From NCBI GenBank assembly GCA_001298575.1, contig LJCV01000122.1:26103-90102 (forward strand): a stretch of DNA of 64,000 nt, written 5' to 3'. The stretch is from Actinobacteria bacterium OK074. GTDB lineage: Bacteria; Actinomycetota; Actinomycetes; Streptomycetales; Streptomycetaceae. The position numbers were made by a program, and so were the translations under genes. Under the pieces are notes generated by a model. It was not told the DNA's origin. It did not search any database and was given only the letters and a program-made list of their open reading frames with translations. Below are positions 9,205 through 16,442 of this stretch, piece by piece; position 1 is the first letter of the stretch; each line of letters begins with the position of its first letter.

Positions 9205-10986
9205 ATGCCCACACGCCGCCGATTCCTCGCCGGTTCCGCCGCCGTGCTCGGGGCGACCGGGGCGGTCACGGGGTGTGTGGCGCAGCACCACGGCGACGAG
9301 GACGCGGCGACTCCGGTCAAGCAGGCGCAGGCGGTGCCCGCCGTGCAGGCCGCCGCGGCCGAACGGCTCAACTTCGTGGTGATCCTCGCCGACGACCTCG
9401 GCTACGGCGAACTCGGCTCCTACGGCCAGAAGTTGATGCACACCCCGCGCATCGACGCCCTCGCCGCCGAGGGCCTGCGCTTCACCCAGGCGTACGCACC
9501 GGCCCCCGTCTGCGCCCCCTCGCGCTGCTCCCTGCTCACCGGGCTGCACGGCGGCCACGCCACCGTGCGCCGCAACCCGAGCGGAGCGGACGGCCAAGGC
9601 ACCCTCACCGAACGGGACTTCACCTTCGCCGAGGCGCTCAGGGCGCGCGGCTACCGCACCGGGATCATCGGCAAGTGGGGCTTCGGACCCGAGGCGCCGG
9701 ACCAGCCCAGCCACCCCAACTCCCGTGGTTTCGAGGAGTTCTACGGCTACATCACGCACCACCAGGCGCACGACTACTACCCGGATTACCTCTGGCACAA
9801 CGGCGTCCGCGAGGAGATCCCGCAGAACCGCGACGGCGCCCGCGTCCTGTACGCGCCCGACCTGCTCCAGCGCCACGCCCTCGACTACATCGACGCCCGC
9901 AAGGACGAGCCCTTCCTCCTCTATCTCGCCCCGACCGTGCCGCACGCCCCGAGCCGCGACCCCGACCTCGGCTCGTACGCCGACGAGTCCTGGACCCACC
10001 CGAACAAGGCCCACGCCGCCCAGGTCACCACCTTCGACACGCTCGTCGGCGAGGTCACCGACCGGCTCACCGCGCTCGGCATCGCCCACCGCACCCTCGT
10101 CCTGGTCTCCAGCGACAACGGGCCGCACGAGGAGGGCGGCGTCGACCCCGACCTCTTCGACGGCAACGGCCCACTGCGCGGCTACAAGCGCAACCTGTAC
10201 GAGGGCGGCATCCGCGTCCCGCTCATCGCCTGGCGGCCGCAGCACATCGCCGCCGGCACCAGTGACCGGCCGACTCCGCTGACCGACGTCCTGCCCACCC
10301 TCGCCGAACTCGCGGGCGCCCCCGCCCCCGCCGACGTCGACGGCCTGTCCATCGCTCCGCTGCTGAACGGCACCGCGGACACCGCCGACCACGACCACCT
10401 GTACTTCTACCGCAACCACAACACCGCCACCCCGCGCGCCAACGCCGTCGACCACGGGCGCGCCCGGCACGCGGCCGAGGCGCTGCGGCGCGGCGACTGG
10501 AAGGCGGTACGGTTCGCCCCCGGCCGCGACCGGAACGTGCCCGACGACCAGTGGGACGTCGAGCTGTACGACCTCGCCCGCGACCTCGGCGAACAGCACG
10601 ACCTCGCGGCGGCGCGCCCCGCGGAGGCCGACGCCCTGGTGAAGCTCATGCACGAGTCCTGGGTCGAGCCGTTCGTCCGGCGGCCCTTCGGGCTCACCCT
10701 CCAAGTCACCGGCGCCGGCACGGACTTCACGCTCACCGCGACCCTCGCCAACGGCTCCGCCCGGCCCTGGACCGAGCCCCGCCTCGACCTCCAGGTCCCC
10801 GCCGGCTGGCACCTCGCCGACACCGGCACGACCGCCGCCGACCGGCTGACCGTGGGCGACCGCCTCACCGCCCGGTGGACCCTCACCCGCACCCCCGACA
10901 CCGGCACGGGCACCTTCACCTGCCGGGCCACCGCGGACTACGCGGGCAGGACGGTGACGTACACGGCGGAGGCGGGCGTGGGCTGA
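9205..10986 (+). CDS. Exported sulfatase (arylsulfatase family, lipoprotein/Tat signal)
   Basis: 593-residue hydrolase of sulfate esters. The N-terminus MPTRRRFLAGSAAVLGATG contains a twin-arginine motif, followed by AVTGC, a possible lipobox with C24. The sulfatase signature CAPSRCSLLTG starts at C103, the cysteine converted to formylglycine. Metal-binding VVILADDLGYGELG lies near residues 55-68, and SSDNGPHEEGG and GYKRNLYEGGIRVPLIAW are typical of the family. The last ~100 residues (LTLQVTGAGTDFTLTATLAN onward) look like a small beta-sandwich module. ATG at 9205 follows AGGGAG. No sulfatase-maturase is seen in the window. The natural substrate could be a sulfated polysaccharide, which would fit the nearby glycanases. 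Confidence 0.93.
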   Translation: MPTRRRFLAGSAAVLGATGAVTGCVAQHHGDEDAATPVKQAQAVPAVQAAAAERLNFVVILADDLGYGELGSYGQKLMHTPRIDALAAEGLRFTQAYAPAPVCAPSRCSLLTGLHGGHATVRRNPSGADGQGTLTERDFTFAEALRARGYRTGIIGKWGFGPEAPDQPSHPNSRGFEEFYGYITHHQAHDYYPDYLWHNGVREEIPQNRDGARVLYAPDLLQRHALDYIDARKDEPFLLYLAPTVPHAPSRDPDLGSYADESWTHPNKAHAAQVTTFDTLVGEVTDRLTALGIAHRTLVLVSSDNGPHEEGGVDPDLFDGNGPLRGYKRNLYEGGIRVPLIAWRPQHIAAGTSDRPTPLTDVLPTLAELAGAPAPADVDGLSIAPLLNGTADTADHDHLYFYRNHNTATPRANAVDHGRARHAAEALRRGDWKAVRFAPGRDRNVPDDQWDVELYDLARDLGEQHDLAAARPAEADALVKLMHESWVEPFVRRPFGLTLQVTGAGTDFTLTATLANGSARPWTEPRLDLQVPAGWHLADTGTTAADRLTVGDRLTARWTLTRTPDTGTGTFTCRATADYAGRTVTYTAEAGVG

Positions 10987-11027
10987 CGGACCGTCATATG
11001 CCTTTGGGTACACAAGAATTGACGTAC

Positions 11028-11069
11028 CGTCAGAAAGTAGTCGTCAGAAAGTGGTCGTCGGACAGTCGT
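11028..11069. repeat. Degenerate 14-bp tandem repeat (3 units)
   Basis: Units CGTCAGAAAGTAGT, CGTCAGAAAGTGGT and CGTCGGACAGTCGT run head to tail between the convergent sulfatase and IclR genes. A related CGTCGGAAAGTCACT follows at about 11084. Function unknown. It could contribute weakly to termination or simply be slippage. Confidence 0.7.
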
Positions 11070-11093
11070 CGCCAGGCAGCCGCCGTCGGAAAG

Positions 11094-11897
11094 TCACTCC
11101 CCCCGCGGCCGCCACCCCAGCGCCCGCGATATCCCCAGCGCCGCGAGCCGTACCGCCGGGACCAACGCCGGTACCTGCGCGTCCTGTTGGGGCACCACCA
11201 CCGACACGGCCGCGGTCACGGTGCCGTCCCGGCCGCGCACCGGGGCCGCCACCGACAGGGCGTCGTCGGTGATCTGACGGCTGCTCACCGCCACGCCGGT
11301 GCGCCGGACCTCGGCCAGTGCGCGGCGCAGGCGTACCGGATCGGTGATCGTGTACGGGGTGAAGACCGCCAACTCCCCGGCGCAGTACTCCTCCTGGAAG
11401 GTCTGGTCGCCGTGGGCGAGCAGGGCCAGGCCCACGCCGGTGGCGTGCAGCGGCCAGCGGGCGCCCACCCGGATGTGCACGCCGACCGAGGAACGCCCCG
11501 CCAGCCACTCGATGTAGACCACGTCACCGCCGTCGCGCACCGCCAGCTGCACGTTCTCGTGCGTGGCCTCGTACAGGTCCTCCAGGTAGGGCAGTGCGAC
11601 CTGCCGCAGCGCGAGTCCGCGCGGGGCCAGCGCCGCGACCTCCCACAGCCGCAGCCCCACGTGGTAGCGGCCCTCGGTGTCCCGCTCCAGGGCGCCCCAC
11701 TCGGTGAGCGCGCCCACCAGGCGGTGCGCGGTGGTGAGGGTGAGTCCGGCGCGGCGGCTGATGTCGGTCAGGCCGAGCGCGGGATGGTCCTGGTCGAAGG
11801 CGGCGAGCACCGCGAGCAGCCGGTCGGGTGCCGAGCGGGCCTGGTCGGCCGGGAGGGAGCGGGCCCGCGGCGGCACGGCGTCGGTGGTCATCGGCAT
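11094..11897 (-). CDS. IclR-family transcriptional regulator
   Basis: About 267 residues. A winged helix-turn-helix occupies roughly residues 15-80 (DRLLAVLAAFDQDHPALGLTDISRRAGL, TTAHRLVGALTEWGALERD) and an IclR effector domain fills the rest (VYIEWLAGRSSVGVHIRVGA, LHATGVGLALLA, RRTGVAVSSRQITDDALSVAAPV). Three starts are possible: 11933, 11897 and 11891. I chose 11897 because a GGGAGGGG tract lies upstream, although the spacing is long. It follows the MarR gene on the same strand within about 45 bp, so the two regulators are probably co-transcribed and both may control the divergent degradative operon at 12.6-16.4 kb. Confidence 0.9.
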   Translation of the reverse strand: MPMTTDAVPPRARSLPADQARSAPDRLLAVLAAFDQDHPALGLTDISRRAGLTLTTAHRLVGALTEWGALERDTEGRYHVGLRLWEVAALAPRGLALRQVALPYLEDLYEATHENVQLAVRDGGDVVYIEWLAGRSSVGVHIRVGARWPLHATGVGLALLAHGDQTFQEEYCAGELAVFTPYTITDPVRLRRALAEVRRTGVAVSSRQITDDALSVAAPVRGRDGTVTAAVSVVVPQQDAQVPALVPAVRLAALGISRALGWRPRGE

Positions 11898-11940
11898 GGC
11901 GTCACCCGGCCCCCTCCCGATGGTCGTCCGCATCGCGCCG

Positions 11941-12366
11941 TCATCCCAGCCCGGTCTCGGAGACCCTCTCCAGCAGCGAGTGGAGCGCGGCGCGCTCGGC
12001 CGGGTTGAGGGGGTGGAGGAGTTCGTTCGTGACGCGCAGCCCGGCCTCGTCCGTGTCGCGCAGGAAGGCGCGGCCGTCCGCGGTGAGCACGACGATGCGG
12101 CTGCGCCGGTCGTCGGGGGAGGGGCGGCGCTCGGCGAAGCCCAGCTTCTCCAGGTCGTCGACCAGGCCGACGATCGCGCTCGGGTCGTAGCCCAGGCGGG
12201 TGCTCAGCTCGCGCTGGAGGGCGCCCTCGGAGGTGGCGAGGAAGCGCAGCAGCGCGTAGTGGCGCAGCCGTAGCCCCGACTCCTGGAGGAAGGCGTTGAA
12301 CAGCTGCCCCGAACGCAGCCCGAGCCGGTACAGCAGGTAGCCGGTGTCCGCGTGCAGCTCGCGCAT
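11941..12366 (-). CDS. MarR-family transcriptional regulator
   Basis: 141 residues from the ATG at 12366, which has AGGA seven bases upstream. A GTG at 12495 would add 43 low-complexity residues. The winged-helix core is clear: HYALLRFLATSEGALQREL, LGYDPSAIVGLVDDLEKLG and the wing RRPSPDDRRSRIVVLTADGRAF. Regulators of this type usually repress a divergent catabolic or efflux operon and are released by phenolic or acyl-CoA ligands. Here the partner is the SDR/amidohydrolase/CoA ligase/MaoC operon. An AT-rich palindromic stretch at 12530-12549 sits between them. Confidence 0.92.
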   Translation of the reverse strand: MRELHADTGYLLYRLGLRSGQLFNAFLQESGLRLRHYALLRFLATSEGALQRELSTRLGYDPSAIVGLVDDLEKLGFAERRPSPDDRRSRIVVLTADGRAFLRDTDEAGLRVTNELLHPLNPAERAALHSLLERVSETGLG

Positions 12367-12529
12367 CCACGGTTCCTGGGCGTCGATGGGGGCGGGGCCC
12401 GCAGGGCCTGCGACGGGTTCCGCTGTGTGCTGCTGGCCGGCGATGACGGGCTCCCTGGGCCGGGCCCCGGGCGGGGCGGTTCGTACGTACGGCACCCAGC
12501 ATGACGCACCGGCCGGACGGGAACAACTA

Positions 12530-12549
12530 TTGACGTCAACAATTATTGT
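12530..12549. promoter_or_regulatory. Candidate operator/promoter between MarR and SDR operon
   Basis: TTGACGTCAA (perfect 10-bp palindrome) overlaps ACAAT-T-ATTGT (inverted repeat). Read toward the MarR gene it is ACAATAATTGTTGACGT, in which TTGACG could also be a -35 box. Nearly the same string occurs at 52208-52223 before another regulator. Confidence 0.6.
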
Positions 12550-12566
12550 CCTTAGCTTCGACCTTG

Positions 12567-12608
12567 TAGCCGCACCCCCATGCGAAGTAGCCGCACCCCC
12601 ATGCGAAG
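12567..12608 (+). repeat. Perfect 21-bp tandem duplication over the SDR leader
   Basis: TAGCCGCACCCCCATGCGAAG occurs twice head to tail. Each unit holds an ATG. Because 21 is a multiple of three, both ATGs are in frame with the GTG start at 12619. The second copy runs into AAGGGA, the ribosome site used for that GTG. Confidence 0.9.
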
Positions 12609-12618
12609 GGACCCATTC

Positions 12619-13536
12619 GTGCCCAGCATCGATCTCACCGGCAAAGTCGCCGTCGTCACCGGCAGTGGCCGCGGCCTCGGCCTGGCCTACGCGCACGCCC
12701 TGGCCGCCCACGGCGCCTGCGTCGTCGTCAACGACATCGACGAGGCCGTCGCCGACCAGGCCGTGAAGTCCATCACCGAGGCCGGTGGCCGGGCCGTCGC
12801 CGAGGTGGTGCCGGTCGGCACCGCCGAGGCCGCCGACCGGCTCGTCGGCCGCGCGGTGACGGAGTTCGGGCGGCTGGACATCCTGGTCACCAACGCCGGC
12901 ATCCTGCGCGACAAGGTGCTGTGGAAGATGACCGACGACGACTTCGACGCGGTGATCACCACCCACCTGCGCGGCACCTTCACGTGCGCCCGGGCCGCCG
13001 CCGTACGGCTGCGCGAACAGGGCGAGGGCGGCACCCTGATCCTGGTCGGCTCCCCGGCCGGACAGCGCGGCAACTTCGGCCAGACCAACTACTCCGCGGC
13101 CAAGGCGGGCATCGCCGCCATGGCCAGGACCTGGTCGATGGAGCTGGCCCGGGCGAACATCACCGTCAACGCGATCGTGCCGGTGGCCGCCACCGCGATG
13201 ACCGAGACCATCCCCGCCTTCGCCCCCTACGTGCGGGCGATGAAGGACGGCGCGCCGCTGCCCGGCTTCCTGCGCAAGGGCGAGGGCTTCGGCACCCCCG
13301 AGGACTGCGCGGCCCTCGTGCCGTTCCTGGCCTCCGAGGCGGCCCGGGACATCACCGGCCAGGCCATCGGCATCGGCGGCGACAAAGTGGCACTCTGGTC
13401 GCATCCCCAGGAGGTCAGGGCGGCGTACGCGGACGGCGGCTGGAGCCCGGACGCGCTGGCCGACGCCTGGCACACCTCGGTGGGCGCCGTGCCGGAGGGC
13501 GTCGGCATCCCCGCCCCGAAGATCCCGGAGGTCTGA
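12619..13536 (+). CDS. Short-chain dehydrogenase/reductase (3-hydroxyacyl-CoA dehydrogenase-like)
   Basis: 305-residue NAD(P)-dependent oxidoreductase. Rossmann glycine motif TGSGRGLGLAYAHALAAHGA near residues 13-32, NAG motif VTNAGILRDKVLWKM, catalytic Ser in VGSPAGQRGN and the YSAAKAG Tyr-Lys pair. The wording VVVNDIDE plus DKVLWKMTDDDFDAVI resembles the dehydrogenase domain of peroxisomal multifunctional enzyme 2, which oxidises 3-hydroxyacyl-CoA. The C-terminus (KVALWSHPQEVRAAYADGGW) is longer than in FabG. GTG at 12619 is eight bases after AAGGGA. First gene of a four-gene operon that also codes a CoA ligase and a MaoC hydratase, consistent with a beta-oxidation-like route. Confidence 0.92.
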   Translation: MPSIDLTGKVAVVTGSGRGLGLAYAHALAAHGACVVVNDIDEAVADQAVKSITEAGGRAVAEVVPVGTAEAADRLVGRAVTEFGRLDILVTNAGILRDKVLWKMTDDDFDAVITTHLRGTFTCARAAAVRLREQGEGGTLILVGSPAGQRGNFGQTNYSAAKAGIAAMARTWSMELARANITVNAIVPVAATAMTETIPAFAPYVRAMKDGAPLPGFLRKGEGFGTPEDCAALVPFLASEAARDITGQAIGIGGDKVALWSHPQEVRAAYADGGWSPDALADAWHTSVGAVPEGVGIPAPKIPEV

Positions 13537-13538
13537 CC

Positions 13539-14423
13539 ATGGCGACCCTCAACGTCGAGGAACTCGTCGCGATCGACGTCCACACCCACGCCGAGGTGTC
13601 CTCGCAGGGCAAGGCGTCTCTCTCGGACGACCTGAACGACGCCTCCTCCGCCTATTTCAAGACCGAGGGCAACCGCAAGCCCACCCTGGAGGAGACGGCC
13701 GCGTACTACCGCGAGCGGAAGATGGCCGCCGTGATCTTCACGGTCGACGCGGAGTCCGCCACCGGCACCGAACCCGTCCCCAACGAGGAGGTGGCGGAGG
13801 CCGCCGCGGCCAACGCGGACGTCCTCATCCCCTTCGCCTCCATCGACCCCTTCCGCGGCAAGGCGGGCGTCAAGCAGGCCCGCCGCCTGGTCGAGGAGTA
13901 CGGCGTCCGGGGCTTCAAGTTCCACCCCAGCATCCAGGGCTTCTTCCCCAACGACCGTGCGGTGGCGTACGCGTTGTACGAGGTGATCGAGGAGACCGGC
14001 ACGATCGCCCTGTTCCACACCGGGCAGACGGGCATCGGCGCGGGCGTGCCCGGGGGCGGCGGCATCCGCCTGAAGTACTCCAACCCCCTCCACGTGGACG
14101 ACGTGGCGGCGGACTTCCCGCATCTCAAAATCATCCTGGCGCATCCGTCCTTCCCCTGGCAGGACGAGGCACTCGCCGTCGCCACGCACAAGCCGGGCGT
14201 GCACATCGACCTGTCCGGCTGGTCGCCGAAGTACTTCCCGCCGCAGCTCGTGCAGTACGCGAACACGCTGCTGAAGGACAAGGTCCTCTTCGGCTCCGAC
14301 TTCCCCGTCCTCACCCCCGACCGCTGGCTCGCCGACTTCGCGAAACTGCCGGTCAAGGACGAGGTCCGGCCGAAGATCCTCAAGGAGAACGCCGCCCGTC
14401 TGCTCGGACTGACCAAGCCGTAA
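13539..14423 (+). CDS. Amidohydrolase (ACMSD/4-oxalomesaconate hydratase-like family)
   Basis: 294-residue metal-dependent hydrolase or decarboxylase of the amidohydrolase_2 fold. Visible ligands are VAIDVHTHAE (HxH), GFKFHPS, ALFHTGQTG, IILAHPSFPW and the late FGSDFPVLTPDRW aspartate. The family includes decarboxylases of aromatic acids (gamma-resorcylate, aminocarboxymuconate semialdehyde) and C-C or C-O hydrolases, so the chemistry cannot be fixed. It starts two bases after the SDR stop and is followed ten bases later by the CoA ligase, so it is firmly in the operon. A decarboxylase or ring-cleavage product hydrolase step would suit the context. Confidence 0.9.
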   Translation: MATLNVEELVAIDVHTHAEVSSQGKASLSDDLNDASSAYFKTEGNRKPTLEETAAYYRERKMAAVIFTVDAESATGTEPVPNEEVAEAAAANADVLIPFASIDPFRGKAGVKQARRLVEEYGVRGFKFHPSIQGFFPNDRAVAYALYEVIEETGTIALFHTGQTGIGAGVPGGGGIRLKYSNPLHVDDVAADFPHLKIILAHPSFPWQDEALAVATHKPGVHIDLSGWSPKYFPPQLVQYANTLLKDKVLFGSDFPVLTPDRWLADFAKLPVKDEVRPKILKENAARLLGLTKP

Positions 14424-14433
14424 GGGGGTCCCG

Positions 14434-15939
14434 ATGCGCAACGAAGGACTGGGCTCGTGGCCCGCCCGCCGGGCCCGCAAGACCCCGCAGCGGACGGCCG
14501 TGGTGCACGACGGCACCACGTTCACCTACGCGGACCTGTACGAGCGCACCACCCGCCTCGCCCGGGCGCTGCGCGCGGCGGGCGTGCGCCGCGGCGACCG
14601 GATCGCCTACCTGGGCCCCAACCACCCCTCCTTCCTGGAGACCCTGTTCGCCGCCGGCACCCTCGGCGCGGTCTTCGTCCCGCTCAACATCCGCCTCGCC
14701 GGCCCCGAGATCGCCTACCAGCTCACCGACTCCGGCGCCCGCGTCCTCGTCTACGGGCCCCGGTTCGCGGGCCTGGTGGCGGGCCTGCCGGGCAACTCCG
14801 ACGTGCGTACCTACGTCGAAGTCGGCGCCGAATACGACGAGTTGCTCGCGGGCGCGGCCGACGAGCCGATCGACGAACCCGTCACCGGCGACGACACCTG
14901 CCTGATCCTCTACACCTCCGGGACGACGGGCCGGCCCAAGGGCGCGATGCTCACCCACGCCAACGCCACCTGGAACGCCGTCAACTTCCTCATCGACAAG
15001 GACCTGCACGCCGACGAACGGGCCCTGGTCTGCGCCCCGTTGTTCCACATCGCCGGGCTGACCGTGCTCTCCCTGCCGGTGCTGCTCAAGGGCGGTGCGC
15101 TCGTCCTCGTCGAGGCGTTCGACCCCGCCGAGACCCTCGACCTCGTCGAACAGCAGCGGATCACCTACATGTTCGGGGTCCCGGCGATGTTCGAGCAGAT
15201 CGCCCGCCAGCCGCGCTGGCCGGACGCCGACCTGTCCACCCTGCGCATGCTCAGCTGCGGCGGCGCCCCCGTCCCCACCCCGCTCATCGAGACCTACCAG
15301 GCCCGCGGCCTCACCTTCCTCCAGGGCTACGGCATGACCGAGGCGCTCGGCGTGCTCTTCCTCGACGGCGAGCACTCCGTGAGCAAGACCGGCTCGGCCG
15401 GGGTCCCGCACTTCTTCGCCGACGTACGGGTGCTGCGGCCGGACCTCACCCCGGTCGACGTCGGCGAGACGGGCGAGATCGTGGTCCGCGGGCCGAGCGT
15501 GATGCCCGGCTACTGGGGGCTGCCGGAGGAGACGACCGCGGCCTTCGCCGACGGCTGGTTCCGCACCGGGGACGCCGCCCGGGTCGACGACGACGGGTAC
15601 GTCTTCGTCGTCGACCGCATCAAGGACATGATCATCTCGGGCGGCGAGAACATCTACCCCGCCGAGATCGAGGACCGGCTGCTCGCCCACCCCGGCATCG
15701 CCGAGTGCGCGGTCATCGGGGTCGCCGACGACAAGTGGGGCGAGGTGCCGCGCGCGGTCGTCGTGCCCCGCGAGGGCGTCGCACTCGACGCCGACGAGGT
15801 GCTCGCCTCGCTCGCCGGACAGCTGGCCAAGTACAAGATCCCCAAGTCGGTGGTGATCGCGGACGAACTCCCGCGCACCGCCTCCGGAAAACTCCTCAAG
15901 TCACGGGTGCGCACGCGCTACGGCACGCCCAACCCATAG
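14434..15939 (+). CDS. Acyl-CoA synthetase (class I AMP-forming)
   Basis: 501-residue acid:CoA ligase. Core motifs in order: LYTSGTTGRPKGAMLTH (P-loop, A3), FGVPAMFEQIA, GYGMTEALG (A5), WFRTGDAARVDDDGYVFVVD (A7/A8), RIKDMIISGGENIYPAEIE (A8 hinge) and the C-terminal catalytic lysine in PRTASGKLLKSRV (A10). Length and motifs match medium-chain or aryl-CoA ligases. It activates the operon substrate as a CoA thioester for the SDR and MaoC enzymes. The exact acid is unknown. ATG at 14434 lies 10 bp after the preceding stop, with GGGGG just upstream. Confidence 0.94.
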   Translation: MRNEGLGSWPARRARKTPQRTAVVHDGTTFTYADLYERTTRLARALRAAGVRRGDRIAYLGPNHPSFLETLFAAGTLGAVFVPLNIRLAGPEIAYQLTDSGARVLVYGPRFAGLVAGLPGNSDVRTYVEVGAEYDELLAGAADEPIDEPVTGDDTCLILYTSGTTGRPKGAMLTHANATWNAVNFLIDKDLHADERALVCAPLFHIAGLTVLSLPVLLKGGALVLVEAFDPAETLDLVEQQRITYMFGVPAMFEQIARQPRWPDADLSTLRMLSCGGAPVPTPLIETYQARGLTFLQGYGMTEALGVLFLDGEHSVSKTGSAGVPHFFADVRVLRPDLTPVDVGETGEIVVRGPSVMPGYWGLPEETTAAFADGWFRTGDAARVDDDGYVFVVDRIKDMIISGGENIYPAEIEDRLLAHPGIAECAVIGVADDKWGEVPRAVVVPREGVALDADEVLASLAGQLAKYKIPKSVVIADELPRTASGKLLKSRVRTRYGTPNP

Positions 15940-15953
15940 CTAAGGAAAGCCAC

Positions 15954-16409
15954 ATGAGCATCACCGTCAACGGCCTCGACGAACTCAAGAAACTCTCCGG
16001 CAGCGACCTGGGGGCCAGCGAGTGGATCGAGGTCACCCAGGAGCGGATCGACACCTTCGCCGACGCCACCGGGGACCACCAGTGGATCCATGTCGACCCC
16101 GAGCGCGCCGCCGAGGGCCCCTTCGGCGCGCCCATCGCGCACGGGTACCTGACCCTCTCCCTGTTCATCCCGCTCTTCACCGAGCTGCTGGACGTGCAGG
16201 GCGTCACGACCAAGGTCAACTACGGCCTGAACAAGGTGCGTTTCCCCTCCCCGGTGAAGGTCGGCTCGCGCATCCGGCTGGTCGCGAAGCTCACCTCGGT
16301 CGAGGACGTGCCCGGCGGGGTGCAGATCGCCGTCGACGGCACGGTGGAGATCGACGGCGGCCAGAAGCCTGCCGCCGTCCTCCAGAGCCTGTCGCGCTTC
16401 TACGCCTGA
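15954..16409 (+). CDS. MaoC-family enoyl-CoA hydratase
   Basis: 151-residue hot-dog fold hydratase. The R-hydratase signature is complete: FADATGDHQWIHVDPERAA followed by PFGAPIAHGYLTLSL, with D and H as the catalytic pair. The tail VNYGLNKVRFPSPVKVGSRIRL is typical. It hydrates a trans-2-enoyl-CoA to the (R)-3-hydroxyacyl-CoA, the natural substrate of the MFE-2-like SDR at the start of the same operon. RBS AAGGAA precedes ATG 15954. It is the last gene before a convergent terminator. Confidence 0.94.
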   Translation: MSITVNGLDELKKLSGSDLGASEWIEVTQERIDTFADATGDHQWIHVDPERAAEGPFGAPIAHGYLTLSLFIPLFTELLDVQGVTTKVNYGLNKVRFPSPVKVGSRIRLVAKLTSVEDVPGGVQIAVDGTVEIDGGQKPAAVLQSLSRFYA

Positions 16410-16419
16410 CGGGCCGTCA

Positions 16420-16442
16420 GTTCCTGATGAACCGTCAGGAAC
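16420..16442. terminator. Convergent hairpin between MaoC and PHP genes
   Basis: GTTCCTGA, 7-nt loop, TCAGGAAC (perfect 8-bp arms). It overlaps the stop codon of the minus-strand gene, so it could serve both operons. Confidence 0.6.
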
